NCBI GenBank assembly: GCA_016199665.1 | Contig: JACQGG010000095.1 | Location: 1-18,805 of the forward strand | Length of the DNA stretch: 18,805 bases | Source: Acidobacteriota bacterium | GTDB lineage: Bacteria; Acidobacteriota; UBA6911; JACQSX01 | Reading direction: 5' to 3' | Position numbers and translations under genes: made by a program | Part shown: in pieces, positions 1-8,795 of the stretch | Position numbering within the stretch: the first letter of the stretch is position 1 | Layout: each line of letters starts with the position of its first letter | Notes under the pieces: model-generated | Seen by the model: only the letters and a program-made list of their open reading frames with translations | The model's database searches: none | What the model was told of the DNA's origin: nothing

Positions 1-1048
1 GAAAAAAGTCTCTCTTTTCCGGAAAGAAGAGGCTGAAGCGGGTGAGATTGATCTGCTGCAGATCGGCCTCCACCTTGGAAAAATCGGTGTTCACCGTCAG
101 ATCCAAGGTGAGCTGCGAGCTCAGCCCCAACTTTACGTCAAGACCTGCATCCGGCGTGAAATCCCAATCATCTTTCTCCCTTCGAAGAAAGGGCGCCAGA
201 AGATAAGGTTTCAGGTAAAGATTTCGACCCTGCTCAATCCCAGAGATGCCCAGCAGCGAACCCGCCAGGGAAACGCGGGAGAACCTGAACTGGCGGGGAA
301 TCGGCGACCAGGCGGCGGTCTCATTCTTGCGGCGTACGCGCCGCTGGAAATTTATTCCCCATCGCTGCTGGTCGCTGTTGCGAAAACGGAGGCTCTTGAA
401 CGGAATGGCGATTTCCGCCTGCCATCCCTGGTCCGTTATTTTCGATTTCACAAACCAGATCGCATCCCAGTCCGGATTCAGATTGTTGCCATTGGCAGTG
501 ACCTGCTGGTCGTAACGCGCCCCCAGTGGATTGGTCGCCAGCATGATGCCGTTGCGGCGGTCGCCGAAAGTATCCAGCATGATGATAAATGAGTCTCCCT
601 CGGTGAGGACAAAATCCTTGTTGAGATCGTTGACGGTGATTCCTTTCCGACCCTGGGAATCAAAGCAGTAAACCCCGATATATAGATAGTCCGGGTCGTA
701 AAGAACCCGCACCTCGGTCTTCTCCGTCGCAGGTTCCCCCGCCCGAGGCTCGTTTTGGATAAAGTTCCCTGCCTGCGCCGGCAGGTTCCAGACAGGCTCG
801 TTCAGTTCGCCGTCAATCACAACTTTCTGGTCCACGCGAACGGCCACGATTTTTCGCTCCAGCCGGATGTTTTGGTAATCGAGCTGGACGCCGGCCGCAA
901 TGGGCGACAAGGAGAGCAATGCGCTGCACAGCGCGCCAGCCGCGTCGAGCCGCCTGCAAGCAGCAAATGGGATGGGTCCCGGTCCGAAAAACGCCCCGGT
1001 TGACACCGCTTTCCAGTTTCTTGACAGTCTTGGACCCAACGGCGTCAT
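1..1048 (-). CDS. DUF5916 outer-membrane protein with CBM9-like N-terminal domain (partial, 3' end off window)
   Basis: The frame is open from an ATG at 1048 to the left edge, giving 349 residues. The ATG follows a GGGGGTGA stretch that can serve as ribosome binding site. Residues ~32-53 form a hydrophobic signal peptide ending in SPIAAG. Next comes a CBM9-like domain with KVVIDGELNEPVW (~75-87), EIAIPFKSLR and WGINFQRRVRRKNE. After it comes the conserved INLTRFSLFFPEKRDFF segment that in this family leads into the C-terminal beta-barrel. The same blocks occur in the complete paralog at 16315-18546 (INLTRFPLFFPEKREFF). Such proteins are predicted to be exported to the outer membrane; their substrate is unknown. 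The barrel is missing only because the window ends. The N-terminal region before the signal core is long (~31 residues), so a later start such as the GTG at 1006 is possible. Confidence 0.88.
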   Translation of the reverse strand, partial: MTPLGPRLSRNWKAVSTGAFFGPGPIPFAACRRLDAAGALCSALLSLSPIAAGVQLDYQNIRLERKIVAVRVDQKVVIDGELNEPVWNLPAQAGNFIQNEPRAGEPATEKTEVRVLYDPDYLYIGVYCFDSQGRKGITVNDLNKDFVLTEGDSFIIMLDTFGDRRNGIMLATNPLGARYDQQVTANGNNLNPDWDAIWFVKSKITDQGWQAEIAIPFKSLRFRNSDQQRWGINFQRRVRRKNETAAWSPIPRQFRFSRVSLAGSLLGISGIEQGRNLYLKPYLLAPFLRREKDDWDFTPDAGLDVKLGLSSQLTLDLTVNTDFSKVEADLQQINLTRFSLFFPEKRDFF

Positions 1049-1215
1049 TTCACCCCCGGTTGTGCATTGGCTGTGGTCACCCCTGCTTGGAGTGCGGGGC
1101 CGGATAGTATCATACTGCCTGGAAAACCCCTCCACACCGGCAGCATCTTCAGAAAAAAAGCCCTACGGAGAGGATATTCTCGGACAGCAATAACAACCTT
1201 TGGCGTTACCGGAGG

Positions 1216-1521
1216 CTACTGCAAGTAACGATACGTTCCTTTTTCTACAAGATCGGCGGTTTGAAGCACGTGGGACAACGGGTTCCTGGCGTACTCCTTG
1301 TAGTCTCCGGAAACGTTGATTCCAGGAACGTCAGGAATCCATCTTTCTCTCAGAAGCCCATCCCAGACTTCCTTGTATTTGCCGCCTCCCTCGACGTGAG
1401 TGACCATGCCGTTTCTTACGTGCACCTTCAGGTTGGGAAAGACTCCGGAGGTACTGGTCGTGGCTGCCACGACTCCGTTGGCGTCAGGCGCCACGACTTT
1501 TCTGATCCCTTCATGGAGCCG
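1216..1521 (-). pseudogene. Orphan C-terminal coding fragment, family not identified
   Basis: About 100 codons are open from after a TGA at 1522-1524 to the stop at 1216. The translation has protein-like composition: APDANGVVAATTST, FPNLKVHVRNGMVTHVEGGG and KYKEVWDGLLRE. It looks like the C-terminal end of a larger enzyme. The 'NGMVTHVEGGG' piece faintly recalls C-terminal parts of some peptidase-like proteins, but I cannot name the family. The only starts are internal GTGs (1494) without a convincing ribosome binding site. Just upstream the DNA turns into AACGCAGAG-type dispersed repeat, so the 5' part of the gene was probably lost. A short genuine gene is less likely. Confidence 0.4.
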
Positions 1522-1564
1522 TCACTCCGAAACCCAAGATCTTGTTCTGAACAGCAGTGGATCC

Positions 1565-1740
1565 GCCCTCAACGCAGAGACGCAGAGGTCGCAGAGAATG
1601 CGCCGAGATTTTTTCTCTACGCCGCCGCTGCCTCCTCCGCACCCACGCGGTAGGAAAACTTTGCAAGAAAACAAGAAGTTGCCAAGTTGCACCGCCGAGG
1701 ATACGCAGAGAACAATGCCTCTGCGCCACGGCGGTGAGTT
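1565..1740 (+). repeat. Dispersed intergenic repeat, AACGCAGAG family, copy 1
   Basis: The element begins with AACGCAGAGACGCAGAGG at 1571 and continues to a TTTGCAAGAAAACAAGAAG block at 1660. The same two blocks occur in the same relative order on the opposite strand at 18559-18669. The distal end holds a hairpin: ACCGCCG (1691-1697) and GCAGAG (1705-1710) pair with CTCTGC (1719-1724) and CGGCGGT (1729-1735). Short ORFs across it, giving peptides like SLRPLRLCVE, are translations of the repeat, not genes. Confidence 0.75.
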
Positions 1741-1764
1741 CAAAAAAGTAAGAGGGTCGTATTC

Positions 1765-4700
1765 TCACCAGACGAATTTCAGACCCAACTGGATCTGGCG
1801 GTTGTCGGATGAAGTGCGGGCAATCCTTCCCGCTGTCGGGATGCGCGTGGTCCGGTTGCTGAAAACATTGGAGGCCGGAGTCGCAAACTGCGCGCGATTC
1901 AGGACGTTGAAGACTTCCAGTCGAACCTGAACCTTGAAGCCCTCCGAGATGCCGGGCACCATATTTTCCTTGGTGAGTCCAAAATCCAGGTTGGCGTAAC
2001 CGGGACCAATCACCGTGTCCCTTCCCAGGTTGCCGAACGTGTTGGGAGGAGGCGGTATAAAAGCGGTCACGTCAAAATACTGATTGGGATTATCCCGATT
2101 GACCGGATTGTTGTTCGCTCCCGGCGCCAAGTCCGGGCGGTTTAAAGTTAAAAACCGGCCCAGCGTACCCGCATTGTCATAATTGAGACTCACGTTAAAC
2201 GGAGTTCCGGCAGCCAGAGAAAGGATCCCGTTCAGATTCCAGTCCGCCAGCAGCGCCTTCCCGACGCGGCCCAGCCCGCTGCCCATGGGCAGCTTGTAAA
2301 GCCAGCTTGAAGTAAAACTATGCCGGACATCGATGTTGGAAAGACCGCGATCCCCTGCCAGATTGTCCGCATTCTGCGGAAATCCCGTCGGGATAAGGTC
2401 ACTCAGCCCGACCGAAGTTGTCGCGTCATCCACCGTCCTGGAGAATGTGTAGGAAACGCGCGCCTGAAAACCGGCGCTGAAGCGACGGTCCAGTTTCACC
2501 TGTAAACCGTTGTAGAACGAGTGCGCCCCCGACCGCGTCTGTCTCATCGCGCCAAATGCCGGGTTTCTCATCCGGCTTCCCGGAGGGATGATCCACCTTC
2601 CATCGACCAGGACCGACCGCGCCGTGTTCGCCTCCTGTATATACAGCAGCTTCACGCCGCGACCGCCCAAATACCCCAGAGTCAGCGCCGTGTCCCGGAA
2701 AAGCTCATGCGAGACGGTAAAATTGAATTTCTGCTCGTAGGGGTTTTTTAAATCAAACTGAATCGGCTTCTGCTCTCTCGTGACCGTCCCCCGACTGGCT
2801 TCTCTTTCAACAGTCTTGACAATATCGGGAAACAGATCCGGGGCGGGATTTCGCACGGATATGTAAAAGAAGAAAGGATCATTCCGCCCGCCCGGCCCCT
2901 TGTAATAAGGCGGGAACATCATATGATAAAAAATTCCGTAGCCCGCCCGCACCACCGTCTTGCCGTTGCCCCATGGATCCCAGGCCAGACCCACGCGCGG
3001 GGAAAGATTCTTCAGACTGGGATTCTTCCAGAAGGGGTCGCCCACGGTCATTTCCCTGTCCGTTTCCACGTTGCGAAGATTGGATACCTTGCCATTCACT
3101 TCGCGAGGCACGGTGTAAAACTCCCACCGCAGGCCCAGGTTCGCCGTCACCCTGGAAGAGACACGCCAGTCATCCTGCAGGTAGAATCCCGGCAGCCACT
3201 GCCTCCAACCCCGAATCCCGTCACTGCCCGGCATCTCTGCCTCGCTGAGCGTTTGAGGTATTCCCCGAAGAAAAGATTCCAAATCGGCAAAATTGAAAGT
3301 TCCCAGGCGACTGTGATCGGCGTCATTCAAGTGGATTCGGGAAACGCTGCCGCCGAATTTCAACGAATGGGCGCCGCGCGTGTAGTAGATGCTGTCCATG
3401 TACTGGGCAAGGTTCATGATGCTTCCTTCGGGAGATCTTCCCCCCGTACCCGATAACCCGCCTACCCCGATGCCCCCCATCGATAACGGTTGGCCAGGCC
3501 GGAAGGTTATAGAGATCGGATGCAATGCCGCACCATCGTCAAATGCCAAAGTGCGGTTAAAAGCAAAGCGGGCTACATTCAGAAGAATGGGGGAAAAAGT
3601 CTGACTTTCTTCCAGGGTCACGTACTGGTAGCGACTTTGCTGAAAATCCGTGAAGTTAGGCAGAACAAACGGGTTGGTAACCTCGCCGTCATCGAAGTTG
3701 TACCGAACAAAAAAATGGTTCCGTTCCGAGAACTGATGGTCCAACTTGATCACCCAGTAATTCTCGTTTGCAACGCGCTGTCCGGGGTTGTTGAAGGTCG
3801 CAATTCCTCCTCCGACGATCGGGCCGTTGGGCAATGGATACAATTCCTGCAGGACAGTCCGAACGTTATTGGCGACTCCCACCTCGCGAAGTGTCCCGCC
3901 CGGGGCCGGCAAGAAGCCCCGCCGCGCGTTTTCATCGGGAACAAATCCCACCTGGGACAATCCCTTGGCTTCCCTCAAGCCCTCATAGTCGGCAAAGAAA
4001 AAGGTCTGGTTTCTTACAATCGGCCCGCCCAGGCTCACGCCAAACTGGTGTCTCCTAAATTCCGGCTTCCTGGGTATGGCAAAAAAGTTGCGGGCGTCCA
4101 GATTATCGTTTCGATGAAATTCAAACGCGCTCCCGTGAATCTCATTGGTCCCGCTCTTGCTGATCATGTTGAACACCCCGCCGGCGGACCTTCCAAATTC
4201 GGCCGAGAAGTTGCTCACTTCCACCCGAAATTCACGCACTGCCTCAACGCCGAGGATCACGCCGGTCACGCTGCCGGGCACCTGGAAGTTCGACCAACTG
4301 TTAATATCCGTTCCGTCCAGGAGGTAGCCCGTCTGATCCGGCCGAGAGCCGGAGACCGCCACCCGCGTCCCGAACCCTTTACTGAAGGTCTGGTCAGTAT
4401 TGCGCGCGCTGACCGTGCCGGTTTCCAGCAGAGAGAGCTTGGTAAAATCCCTCCCGTTCAAGGGAAGTTCGGTCATCTGCGTGTTGTTGATTACTCCTGA
4501 AACCGACGAGACCGTGGTGTCGACGATAGGCGCCTCACCTGTCACCGTGACCTCTTCGGAAATTTCCCCCACCTGCAGCTTCAAATCGAGCGCCAGCTCC
4601 TGGGCCACCTCCAACTTGATCCCGGGACGGGTGGCCTTTCTGAAACCCGGCAAGGAAGCGGTAACTTGGTAGGAACCCGCCGGCAGACCCGCAACCCGGT

Positions 4701-4956
4701 ATCGGCCTTGATCATCAGAGACGCCTTCCTGAATCCGGCCGTTCTCTGTGTTTTGTACAATCACACCGACCCCAGGCAGCACCGCCCCCGACTCATCGCG
4801 CACCGTCCCGGCAATGGTGCCTGTGGTCTGCCCGTAAGAAAAACTGGAGCCGATCAGACAGAAGCCGAGAGTGAAAACCAAGGCGCCGGAGAGCCGAACG
4901 CTGACTCTTGTTTTTTTTCTCATAATATTCCGGATTTGTATTTTCTTGCTCTGCAT
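1765..4956 (-). CDS. TonB-dependent receptor, carboxypeptidase-regulatory-like type
   Basis: A 1,063-residue outer-membrane receptor. Residues 1-43 carry a basic N-terminus and signal peptide ending in SFSYGQ. Residues ~46-130 are a CarboxypepD_reg-like domain (GTIAGTVRDESGAVLPGV, then YRVAGLPAGSYQV). A plug domain follows, with the EEVTVTGEAP entry and ELPLNGRDF at ~163-171. The remainder is a large beta-barrel ending in LGLKFVW with a terminal aromatic residue, as expected for outer-membrane insertion. This architecture is very abundant in Acidobacteriota, often with oligosaccharide or peptide ligands assumed; the ligand here is unknown. The ATG at 4956 is preceded by AAGGAG at the right spacing; an ATG 11 codons later is a weaker alternative. 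The gene begins 20 bp after the stop of the upstream amidohydrolase, so the two are very probably co-transcribed. Confidence 0.93.
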   Translation of the reverse strand: MQSKKIQIRNIMRKKTRVSVRLSGALVFTLGFCLIGSSFSYGQTTGTIAGTVRDESGAVLPGVGVIVQNTENGRIQEGVSDDQGRYRVAGLPAGSYQVTASLPGFRKATRPGIKLEVAQELALDLKLQVGEISEEVTVTGEAPIVDTTVSSVSGVINNTQMTELPLNGRDFTKLSLLETGTVSARNTDQTFSKGFGTRVAVSGSRPDQTGYLLDGTDINSWSNFQVPGSVTGVILGVEAVREFRVEVSNFSAEFGRSAGGVFNMISKSGTNEIHGSAFEFHRNDNLDARNFFAIPRKPEFRRHQFGVSLGGPIVRNQTFFFADYEGLREAKGLSQVGFVPDENARRGFLPAPGGTLREVGVANNVRTVLQELYPLPNGPIVGGGIATFNNPGQRVANENYWVIKLDHQFSERNHFFVRYNFDDGEVTNPFVLPNFTDFQQSRYQYVTLEESQTFSPILLNVARFAFNRTLAFDDGAALHPISITFRPGQPLSMGGIGVGGLSGTGGRSPEGSIMNLAQYMDSIYYTRGAHSLKFGGSVSRIHLNDADHSRLGTFNFADLESFLRGIPQTLSEAEMPGSDGIRGWRQWLPGFYLQDDWRVSSRVTANLGLRWEFYTVPREVNGKVSNLRNVETDREMTVGDPFWKNPSLKNLSPRVGLAWDPWGNGKTVVRAGYGIFYHMMFPPYYKGPGGRNDPFFFYISVRNPAPDLFPDIVKTVEREASRGTVTREQKPIQFDLKNPYEQKFNFTVSHELFRDTALTLGYLGGRGVKLLYIQEANTARSVLVDGRWIIPPGSRMRNPAFGAMRQTRSGAHSFYNGLQVKLDRRFSAGFQARVSYTFSRTVDDATTSVGLSDLIPTGFPQNADNLAGDRGLSNIDVRHSFTSSWLYKLPMGSGLGRVGKALLADWNLNGILSLAAGTPFNVSLNYDNAGTLGRFLTLNRPDLAPGANNNPVNRDNPNQYFDVTAFIPPPPNTFGNLGRDTVIGPGYANLDFGLTKENMVPGISEGFKVQVRLEVFNVLNRAQFATPASNVFSNRTTRIPTAGRIARTSSDNRQIQLGLKFVW

Positions 4957-4976
4957 GACTCACTCCTTATGATTTC

Positions 4977-6899
4977 TTAACGCTTTTCGTACTTGACCTT
5001 TCCGCCCACCAGAACCTTCAAAATGGGGATCTCATGAATCTTCTCCTCCGGCACCGTCATGTAGTCCGCTCCCAGGATCAGCAGATCCGCCAGTTTTCCC
5101 GGTTCGATCGTTCCTATTTCCTTCTCTGCCTTGTACATGCGCGATGCCCAGTTGGTGATCATCCAGAGCAGTTCCTGACGGCTCGCCTTCTCCTGCGCTC
5201 CCCATATCTTCCCCGTGCTGTCATTCTTGCGGGTGATGAACTTCTCCAGCTTGATAAAATAAGTGGAATTGAGACTTGCAAACTCATCATCCTCATCCGG
5301 ACCTGTCACGTTTGCCGCGGTTCTGTCCTCGGCGGGTCGTTCTCCCTTGGTAAGGTCTATGGTGCGATCAAAGCTTCGATAAAAACTGGGCAAGCCGCCC
5401 CTGGCCTCCAGAATCGGCTTCAGTCCGGAGTCAATTGCGGTCCTGATCGGACTCATCCGATTGACCGCGTCTGCTCCATACTGAAAAGTGCCGTATTCTC
5501 CATCCTTGCTCAGGAATAGGTAATCCGGCGAAAAAGACAACTGCGCATCGGCCTTGGCAAGTTCTTTTAGTTGATCGGGTGCGCGCATCATCCCATGCAC
5601 AAATCCCCACCTTTGTCCGGCGACCGACCTTTCCAACCCCGTCCTTTGTCCTGTGACCGGGTTGTCGGCCTTCTCGGCCGCCTTCATCGTCTCGATCATC
5701 AGATCGACGCCGCCGTCGCCCTGAATGTGCATGTCGCTCACGCTCCAGCCGTACTTGTGGGCAACCAACGCACTCTTATAATCGCTGTACTGTTTCCAAT
5801 CACTGCCCTTGTCCACTCCATCGATCCACTTGTTCTGGCCGTAGGCGCCAAAAGCGTCTCCGGGATACATCTTCAGTTTCGGATTGCGCGTCATGTATCC
5901 GCCGTTGTCCATATTGCTGTCAATGGAGCTGACCGTCGCTCCCACGATCTTGAACCATTCGTCGCCGATTCCCTGCAAATTGCCCATCCGCTTCAGCATC
6001 CCCTCGGCGTTGGGATTGACCCGCGGCACTTCGCTGATGATTCTGAGCCGCACGGGGAGCACTCCCCTGTCATAGAGGACCTTGCACAGCGTTACGGAAA
6101 GACCCCCGGCTCGCCCTCCCATCGTGGTGACCCCAATCTCGTTCAGCCGGTGCATCATTCTTAATTGACTCTGAAGCATATCGTCCCACAATTTACCTTC
6201 CGGCCATGGAAGCACCTCGTAGGTCAATACGCCATAGGCCCAATTCTTTATCGTCCCGGTCGGCTCTCCCTTGGCGTCTTTGAATATGCTCGGCTCCAGC
6301 TCCGGCCACTTCGGGAGCGTTTTCAGGCCCAGAGTGTTGACCACGCCCGCCGTGTTGTCGTAGCTGGCCAGCACCGGATTGTTGGGAGCAATCGCATCGA
6401 GCATCTTCCCCGTCACCTGGTAGGCCGCCTCTGTCCGGAAAAAGCTGAAGAAGATCCACTCGCCCGGTTTCGCCTTGGAACTGTCAACGACCTCTTTCAT
6501 GGCTCTTAAGCCCGCGTCCAGACTGTTGAACTTGAGCCGTACATCGGGAAAATACGCAGGACCACTCGGTCCGTGCCATCCTTCGTAGTTGCCGCTGTGC
6601 ACTTCAATAAACCCGGGAACGACAGTCTTGCCTTGCAGGTCGATCTTTTCCGTCTTCGGCCCCGCCATCTTCAATATTCTGGCGCTGTCCCCCACAGCCA
6701 GGAACTTTCCATCTCTGATTGCCGCGGCCTGGGCGATGGTAAACTTGTCATCGGCGGTCAGGACCTTGCCGTTGTAAAGGACCGTGTCGGCATACGCCAA
6801 AACTTCGGCAGGCAAGTCCTGCTGCCCATTGACGAAGCTCATACACCCGACCCACAAGATACAAAAGAAGGTAGTTACAAACTTCTTATGCGTTGTCAT
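4977..6899 (-). CDS. Secreted Amidohydro_3 (YtcJ-like) family protein, operon partner of the TonB receptor
   Basis: A 640-residue protein. I chose the ATG at 6899 because it follows a GAGG site and begins directly with a signal peptide (MTTHKK, hydrophobic core, FVNGQQ); an upstream start at 6968 adds 23 unlikely residues. The N-terminal beta-sandwich (YNGKVLTADDKF, VRDGKF-like, IDLQGKTVVPGF) and the C-terminal IEPGKLADLLILGADY are typical of the family. Metal-site candidates kept are Lys317 (WFKIVG), His391 (DMHIQGDGG) and His435 (FVHGMMR). The family's HxH after PGF is HSG (101-103), and the expected GSD near ~500 is EARGG. The protein may thus have an altered or missing metal centre. It is ~60% alike by eye to the protein at 9831-11732. 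Being exported and just upstream of the receptor, it probably acts in the periplasm on the receptor's ligand (inference). Confidence 0.88.
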   Translation of the reverse strand: MTTHKKFVTTFFCILWVGCMSFVNGQQDLPAEVLAYADTVLYNGKVLTADDKFTIAQAAAIRDGKFLAVGDSARILKMAGPKTEKIDLQGKTVVPGFIEVHSGNYEGWHGPSGPAYFPDVRLKFNSLDAGLRAMKEVVDSSKAKPGEWIFFSFFRTEAAYQVTGKMLDAIAPNNPVLASYDNTAGVVNTLGLKTLPKWPELEPSIFKDAKGEPTGTIKNWAYGVLTYEVLPWPEGKLWDDMLQSQLRMMHRLNEIGVTTMGGRAGGLSVTLCKVLYDRGVLPVRLRIISEVPRVNPNAEGMLKRMGNLQGIGDEWFKIVGATVSSIDSNMDNGGYMTRNPKLKMYPGDAFGAYGQNKWIDGVDKGSDWKQYSDYKSALVAHKYGWSVSDMHIQGDGGVDLMIETMKAAEKADNPVTGQRTGLERSVAGQRWGFVHGMMRAPDQLKELAKADAQLSFSPDYLFLSKDGEYGTFQYGADAVNRMSPIRTAIDSGLKPILEARGGLPSFYRSFDRTIDLTKGERPAEDRTAANVTGPDEDDEFASLNSTYFIKLEKFITRKNDSTGKIWGAQEKASRQELLWMITNWASRMYKAEKEIGTIEPGKLADLLILGADYMTVPEEKIHEIPILKVLVGGKVKYEKR

Positions 6900-6977
6900 G
6901 ATTGACCTCACAATTGATTCATTGTTGGATTGCAGACTTCCCTCGACTTGGCCCGCAACCCCCCGCATTTTCTACTG

Positions 6978-7128
6978 GGACGGCGGATCCGGGCATTGGG
7001 ACTGCGTTGCGCTCGGCCGGGCTTCCCCGACGTACGGTTCAAGTACGCCGGCGGAGTCCTCGATTGCGCACCTTGTCAGGCGCCCGTCTCGGTCGCCTCG
7101 CCGCGAAAACGTGTGAGAAATCCGGGCC
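6978..7128 (+). repeat. ~150-bp dispersed repeat (family A), copy 1
   Basis: The sequence aligns along its length with the reverse complement of 8644-8795. Shared blocks are TTGCGCTCGG, GACGTAC-GTTCAAGTACG, GCGGAG, CCTTGTCA, GCCCGTCTC and the end motif CGAAAAC-TGTGAGAAAT-CGGG. The centre is a small hairpin, CGTAC with loop GGTTCAA and GTACG. The two copies have diverged, by eye at roughly a fifth to a quarter of positions, so this is an old element. No transposase is present. Confidence 0.8.
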
Positions 7129-7406
7129 GGCCGCACAGAACCAGAGAGGGGACCAGAGGATAAAAGGCTAAGCAAATAAGAGCCGCAAACCGGAAGACTG
7201 CGTGAAATATTCCCCACTCCGCTGACTCAGGACCACCCCACTACCGCTCGAATTTGGAGTTCTCCATTCCTCCGCTCAAGGAACTCTCCACCCATAGGCC
7301 GAAAATACTGGATACCGCATGCAGCGTAGATCAACCGGCAAAACGAGTCAACAAAAAAGCCGGGCAGAAACGATCACCAATGGCGACTTCGATCCCGGCG
7401 CGGGGC

Positions 7407-7412
7407 TATAAT
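7407..7412 (+). promoter_or_regulatory. Putative -10 box of the methyltransferase-like gene
   Basis: A perfect TATAAT lies 34 bp before the ATG at 7446, with the AAGGAGGTG ribosome binding site between them. No convincing TTGACA-like -35 is seen at 16-19 bp upstream, so this is a motif match only. Confidence 0.4.
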
Positions 7413-7445
7413 GACGATCCAGGGTAAAGTTAAGGAGGTGCTTTC

Positions 7446-8645
7446 ATGGCACTGAAGCGGTTAGCACGCTGGATTGCCACTGCGTTCTCCACCTTGATCA
7501 TGATCGAGGTTCTCATTATGATCAGTCCTTTCGCTTTCTACTGGTATTCCTTTTATTCCCCCACGCTGCAGAGTTTGCACGGGTCACGCTGGACCGCCTG
7601 GGCCGAGAGCTTCTTCCTGCCTCACTCGGTCATTTCCACCAGCGCGGTCCTTGAGTTTCTGCGGTGGAGGCTGGGGCCCTATCTGTTCAGCCTCGGTTTG
7701 CTGGCATTCCTGGCTCTGGCAATACAGATTTACTCCGCCAAACTGCGTAAGAAGGGAGTCGTGACGGGGGGCATCTACCGGTATATCCGCCACCCTCAAT
7801 ATCTCTGCCTTGCCATTGCGGGTTTCGGACTGATGACCTACTGGCCGCGGATGATGATCCTGATTTTTTATCTGCTCATGCTGGTCGCCTACTACCTGCT
7901 GGCCCGCTCCGAAGAAGGGCGGATGCGCCGCTCCCACCCGGATTATGCGGACTACCAGCAGCGAACCTGGATGTTTGTTCCCGGCGCTCCCGGCCGGCGT
8001 CTGCGCCAATGGTTTTTTGGATGGGTGAAGCATGAATCCCTTGGCACCGCCTTGTGCTGCGCGGCAGTCTTCACCGGGGGGCTCGGAGCCGGCCTTCTTG
8101 CGCGGCAATACACGATCCACCACGTGGCTCAGGTGGTTCTGCCCGGCGAGCGCATGCTGGCGATCGCCGTCTGGCCGGACGACAGCGCGCGGATTGAAAT
8201 GGCAGAGCTGACCCGGCGCGTGTTGCGCGATCCGGAACTGTCGCGGCAGATCCAACAGCAAAATGAGGCTGCGTTTACCGTCCACCTTCTGCCGGCTGAC
8301 TACGGCATGGTCAACATGTTTGCCAACGTCGGCCAGCGAACCATGACGCCGGAAATGAGTTGGGGTCGTTTCGCCTTCGTGATTCGCTACCTGTTTCCTT
8401 TCCTGGAAGGCAACCGCCGGTACCGCCCCATGGGCCATCCCCGCCAGGAAAAGTTGAAGCTGATTTTTTCCCGCATGGAGCAGCCCGGCCGGCAATCCAT
8501 CCCGCTGCAATCGGTGCTGGGCATGCAGGCAAAAATGACGCCGGTGGCGTTGGTGGACGTGGACGCGGCGACCGGAGCCATCGTAAAGCGCACAGACCCC
8601 GGCGGGCGCAGTGTCTGGGGTCCGATCACCATGCCCGTGTTCTAG
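7446..8645 (+). CDS. Isoprenylcysteine carboxyl methyltransferase-like (ICMT/PEMT) membrane protein with C-terminal extension
   Basis: A 399-residue membrane protein with a near-perfect ribosome binding site (AAGGAGGTG) 6 nt before its ATG. Hydrophobic helices lie at about residues 10-36, 60-97, 120-152 and 200-218. The methyltransferase signature is present: GGIYRYIRHPQY (108-119), then RSEEGRM and HPDYADYQQRT (154-174). These match the RHPxY...E...YxxYxxR pattern of integral-membrane SAM-dependent methyltransferases of the ICMT/PEMT fold. Residues ~220-399 form a soluble tail I cannot assign; it is absent from ordinary bacterial ICMT-like proteins of ~150-220 residues. The substrate is unknown. 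The gene is alone on its strand here. The stop codon TAG overlaps the first bases of the inverted repeat A copy that follows. Confidence 0.75.
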   Translation: MALKRLARWIATAFSTLIMIEVLIMISPFAFYWYSFYSPTLQSLHGSRWTAWAESFFLPHSVISTSAVLEFLRWRLGPYLFSLGLLAFLALAIQIYSAKLRKKGVVTGGIYRYIRHPQYLCLAIAGFGLMTYWPRMMILIFYLLMLVAYYLLARSEEGRMRRSHPDYADYQQRTWMFVPGAPGRRLRQWFFGWVKHESLGTALCCAAVFTGGLGAGLLARQYTIHHVAQVVLPGERMLAIAVWPDDSARIEMAELTRRVLRDPELSRQIQQQNEAAFTVHLLPADYGMVNMFANVGQRTMTPEMSWGRFAFVIRYLFPFLEGNRRYRPMGHPRQEKLKLIFSRMEQPGRQSIPLQSVLGMQAKMTPVALVDVDAATGAIVKRTDPGGRSVWGPITMPVF

Positions 8646-8795
8646 CCCGCATTTCTTACAGGTTTTCGTGACGCGGCGTTGGAGACGGGCATGATGACAA
8701 GGCGAGCGACCGGGCGCTCCGCAGACGTACTTGAACGGTACGTCGAGGAGCCCGACCGAGCGCAATGCAGTCAGCGTGTCCGGCTCCGCCGCTGC
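8644..8795 (-). repeat. ~150-bp dispersed repeat (family A), copy 2, inverted
   Basis: On the minus strand it reads as a homologue of 6978-7128, ending in CACGAAAACCTGTAAGAAA followed by TGCGGGCT. On the plus strand this end motif begins inside the TAG stop codon of the preceding gene. The central hairpin here is CGTAC, loop TTGAACG, GTACG. The two copies lie in opposite orientation on either side of the gene at 7446-8645. Confidence 0.8.

Larger units (their letters stand above)
6900..7445. other. Intergenic region between divergent amidohydrolase and methyltransferase-like genes
   Basis: I find no gene here. It contains the 5' leader of the amidohydrolase, a ~150-bp dispersed repeat (6978-7128), a stretch of unremarkable sequence (7130-7380) and the TATAAT-containing promoter region of the gene at 7446. 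Short ORFs across the repeat are not protein-like. Confidence 0.7.

Noticed and set aside
1511..1768. 85-codon minus-strand ORF as a small gene
   Set aside because: Most of it is the AACGCAGAG repeat read in reverse, a common source of false ORFs.
3490..4500. 336-codon ORF on the plus strand inside the TonB receptor gene
   Set aside because: It is a shadow of the receptor coding sequence, with no domain pattern or ribosome binding site.
7446..8645. The gene between inverted repeats as an insertion sequence
   Set aside because: The encoded protein is a membrane methyltransferase-like protein with no transposase motif, and the repeat copies are too diverged for a recent composite element.
7584..8765. 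393-codon ORF on the minus strand
   Set aside because: It is antisense to the methyltransferase-like gene, which has a strong ribosome binding site and clear motifs. The antisense translation has biased, non-protein-like composition.
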